Shown: positions 4,290-6,311 of the stretch, piece by piece
How positions within the stretch are numbered: position 1 is the stretch's first letter
How the letters are laid out: every line of letters starts with the position of its first letter
DNA from: Desulfobacterales bacterium
GTDB taxonomy: Bacteria > Desulfobacterota > Desulfobacteria > Desulfobacterales > BuS5
Direction of reading: 5' to 3'
Assembly: GCA_016735355.1 (NCBI GenBank)
Contig: JAERRQ010000286.1
Coordinates: forward strand, 1-6,311
DNA length: 6,311 nt
Program-made: the position numbers and the translations under genes
Notes under the pieces: generated by a model
The model's input: the letters and a program-made list of their open reading frames with translations, nothing else
The model's database searches: none
Told to the model about the DNA's origin: nothing

Positions 4290-6017
4290 TTATCCATTCA
4301 GCCTTTTTAGATTATCCCTAGCAAATTCAATCGTCGGGTCAATGGATAGTGCTGTTGTATAGTATTGAATTGACTTTGTTTTTTTGCCCATGTCCCTGTA
4401 ATTGGAGGCAATGTTGGCATAATCTATGGCTGAGCCTGGATCAAGATGGATATTTTTTTTAAAACATTCTATCGCCTTTTCATGCTCTTTAAGTTTAAAA
4501 TAACAGAAACCCATCAAATTATAGATATCAGTTCTTTCCTGATCTAATTTTTCTCCTTGCTTAAGCGCTTCCAGAGCCTCCTTATACCGGCCCAGATCTT
4601 TCAGGCAAACGCCCATATATGAATAGATAGTAGGCAGCTCCTGTTTATTCGGCTCTAAATCAAGGGCCTTATGAAAACAGCTTAAAGCTTTTTCCGGGGC
4701 TCCTGTATTGGCCAGACACGCGCCGATATAGAATTTTATGTAATATTTTCCGGGAAGCGTTTTGTCAGCTTTTTGGAGTTTAACAACGGCCTCTAAAGGA
4801 TCGAATTTTTCTGTTATCATTTTGGCAGAGAACATTCCCACGCTTGTGCCCCGGGATCTTTCTCTGAAATGTGCCCCGGGAATGATTGAATAAAATGCGG
4901 GGATCTCAAGTGCGGGATGCATTATATTAATCAGCAATACTTGCATCTCTTTTTTTGACAGCGCTGATATACAATTTTCTATTTCAATTCTGATGTTCTT
5001 GTTTGAAAGGTCAGTCAGGCTGGATATTGCGACTATTTTAGAGGGCTTTGTTATAAACTTTGCATGTTCAATTGCTTTGAATTTAGGCAGACCGCTGGCA
5101 ACATAGTTGGAGGATGTATTAAAGTCGCCTCCGAGTTGGGCTGTCTCGGTCAGGGCCCGGCTTAAGGCTTTTTGAGGATCCGGGGTTGTGCCGGCTGTCC
5201 AGACTATTTCACTGGTTTCCGGGAAGCTTGCAGGATCAAACGCCATAACTCCAATGCTAGGTATTCCCATATCGAGTGAAAAATCGGATATATACAAATT
5301 TATACCGGCGTTTCTGTATTTTTGCAGCATTTCAACTACCATCGAATCGGTTACAGTATCAGTATCTATTGCAGGCACATTAAGGTTGTCGCGGCTGATA
5401 ATTGATGAAACATGCCTCTCGACAATTTCACATATTCCCTGGAGGACAGCCTCCTCCGCACAGTTCCCCGCAGAAGGACCATTAAATTCATTGATGGCAA
5501 AAAACCAGTCAAATGGAACCAGGATTTCTTTGTTGTGGGTAAGATTGTAAGCCGTGGTCCATTTTAAGGGGAGTTCCTCAAAAATTTTTTTTGCCTGTTC
5601 CAGATCCCGGGAATCATCATGCACGGATTTGGCTATCATTTCAAAAGAAAGCGCTTCATTTTTCAGATCGGCATATTTTCCAATAACAAAATTTTTCTGA
5701 TCCGCTGCAAAGCTAAATAAGCTGAACCTCTCTGCAAGTTCCATCACAGCACTGGCCTCAGCTTGCTGAGATGTTGCGCCCTTTCCCATTTGCTTTTTTG
5801 TCCCGATCACTCTTGCTGCATCTTTTCCGCAATTACTGAAATAAACCGGAATGCCAAGCCTGCCATTATCTATCCTTTCCGTACTGTCCAGAATATTCAG
5901 ACCGGTCTCTGCCAGTTTTCCCCTGAACCTCTTTACAGTCTCTTCCGGCGGCAATATTTTATCCTGATCCAGAGTGAAACTTTTAAATGCATCGTTTAGA
6001 ATAATTTTGGAATTCAT
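4290..6017 (-). CDS. YcaO-domain ATP-dependent protein with C-terminal TPR repeats
   Basis: YcaO enzymes use ATP to activate backbone amides, forming azolines or thioamides on peptides; E. coli YcaO instead influences beta-methylthiolation of ribosomal protein S12 by RimO through an unclear mechanism. This 575-aa protein (E. coli YcaO 586) has the nucleotide- and Mg-binding motifs: KGAT at 79-82, SxxxExxER at S89-R97, the glutamate cluster E189-x3-Q193-x3-E197-x2-E200, and R287-x3-E291. The core ends near residue 405. Residues about 424-562 form four canonical TPRs of roughly 34 residues (each with the pattern A/G at turn positions and a DP/EP linker), a protein-binding scaffold. The Pro-rich C-terminus of azoline-forming cyclodehydratases is absent. 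The start ATG 6017 has GGGAG 12 bases upstream, slightly far. No precursor peptide, TfuA or dehydrogenase lies nearby. Substrate unknown; family assignment is secure. Confidence 0.93.
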   Translation of the reverse strand: MNSKIILNDAFKSFTLDQDKILPPEETVKRFRGKLAETGLNILDSTERIDNGRLGIPVYFSNCGKDAARVIGTKKQMGKGATSQQAEASAVMELAERFSLFSFAADQKNFVIGKYADLKNEALSFEMIAKSVHDDSRDLEQAKKIFEELPLKWTTAYNLTHNKEILVPFDWFFAINEFNGPSAGNCAEEAVLQGICEIVERHVSSIISRDNLNVPAIDTDTVTDSMVVEMLQKYRNAGINLYISDFSLDMGIPSIGVMAFDPASFPETSEIVWTAGTTPDPQKALSRALTETAQLGGDFNTSSNYVASGLPKFKAIEHAKFITKPSKIVAISSLTDLSNKNIRIEIENCISALSKKEMQVLLINIMHPALEIPAFYSIIPGAHFRERSRGTSVGMFSAKMITEKFDPLEAVVKLQKADKTLPGKYYIKFYIGACLANTGAPEKALSCFHKALDLEPNKQELPTIYSYMGVCLKDLGRYKEALEALKQGEKLDQERTDIYNLMGFCYFKLKEHEKAIECFKKNIHLDPGSAIDYANIASNYRDMGKKTKSIQYYTTALSIDPTIEFARDNLKRLNG

Positions 6018-6029
6018 ATGGTTAATTTT

Positions 6030-6034
6030 CTCCC
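6030..6034 (-). promoter_or_regulatory. Ribosome-binding site of ycaO with long spacer
   Basis: GGGAG (minus strand) is separated from ATG 6017 by 12 bases, at the long end of the normal range; no nearer purine-rich site or alternative in-frame ATG exists between it and the start, which supports the annotated start while suggesting modest translation. Confidence 0.5.
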
Positions 6035-6117
6035 ACTATAGACCTTTAGATTATTAATTTTAAAAGTATAGAATTAGGCAATAATACTGTATATCTCCGA
6101 CCTATAACGCAGTGAAA

Positions 6118-6311
6118 TTATTTATGTGACGGTCTATGTTTATCATTATTGGAGCTCCTGTAAAATTGAACATCTGCTTTTTCGAGTGTTATCAAGCCCT
6201 CTTTAATTGCATGCTCAATGTAAGAAAGGAAATCTTTTATTTTTTCATGTGTGTCAACAATTTCAACGATAATCGGCAAATCAAGAGAAAGTCGCAATAT
6301 TTTTGAGGTAT
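6118..6311 (-). CDS. DUF190 family protein, C-terminal part (truncated by window edge)
   Basis: The minus strand is open from the right edge to TAA at 6118-6120, giving 63 complete C-terminal codons. The segment TSKILRLSLDLPIIVEIVD followed by THEKIKDFL and EGLITLEKADVQFY matches the end of DUF190 proteins, whose usual text is close to SRILRLSEDLPIVIEIVD and EGLVTIE-V. The family has a small PII-like ferredoxin fold of about 100-120 residues, may act as a nucleotide- or metabolite-responsive regulator, and is often found beside the fluoride exporter CrcB; that gene, if present, would be outside the window. A hydrophilic tail (RSSNNDKHRPSHK) extends past the usual end. The gene precedes ycaO by 100 bases on the same strand, so co-transcription is possible, but this AT-rich gap could hold a separate ycaO promoter. 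Confidence 0.88.
   Translation of the reverse strand, partial: TSKILRLSLDLPIIVEIVDTHEKIKDFLSYIEHAIKEGLITLEKADVQFYRSSNNDKHRPSHK

Noticed and set aside
5188..5550. 120-codon plus-strand ORF
   Set aside because: It lies antisense within ycaO and has no independent support.

Overview
The window looks like chromosome from an anaerobic, sulfate- or metal-reducing deltaproteobacterium (Desulfobacterota). This rests on a rubredoxin next to a triheme c7-type cytochrome with PpcA-like heme spacing, a YcaO protein with a canonical TPR tail, moderate to low GC, and GTG/TTG starts with good Shine-Dalgarno sites. The lineage is an inference from protein style; no rRNA or other marker is present.

Layout. 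Positions 1-846 (minus) hold the first 282 residues of the disaggregase ClpB, cut by the left edge. Positions 847-1190 are a non-coding gap with a possible clpB promoter, a foldable inverted repeat, a 16-codon micro-ORF and a perfect GC-rich hairpin. Positions 1191-2162 (minus) are a compact same-strand cluster read right to left: rubredoxin (52 aa, GTG start), a 45-aa unknown ORF that starts inside the rubredoxin 3' end, a membrane-targeted triheme cytochrome c7, and a 79-aa unknown protein. Positions 2163-2829 are an AT-rich, largely non-coding stretch that seems to carry the decayed C-terminal end of a response-regulator receiver domain. Positions 2830-4246 (plus) hold a YajD-type HNH protein (TTG start) and galE. 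On the minus strand follow ycaO with four TPRs (4290-6017) and, upstream of it, the C-terminal 63 codons and stop of a DUF190 protein (6118-6311, cut by the right edge).

How the parts may work together. Rubredoxin is a small one-electron carrier, normally cytoplasmic, while the cytochrome should sit on the periplasmic face, so they would not touch directly; co-orientation suggests shared redox or stress regulation at most. ClpB, GalE and YajD are housekeeping-type genes. The YcaO protein resembles E. coli YcaO in length and in having a C-terminal helical repeat region, rather than an azoline-forming TOMM enzyme: no precursor peptide, TfuA, E1-like or dehydrogenase partner is visible.

The most interesting items are the overlapping 45-aa ORF after rubredoxin, the predicted His-Met heme in the c7 cytochrome, the receiver-domain remnant, and the YcaO-TPR/DUF190 pairing. 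I see no CRISPR array, insertion sequence, tRNA or rRNA. No clearly new multi-gene system can be established from this sequence alone.
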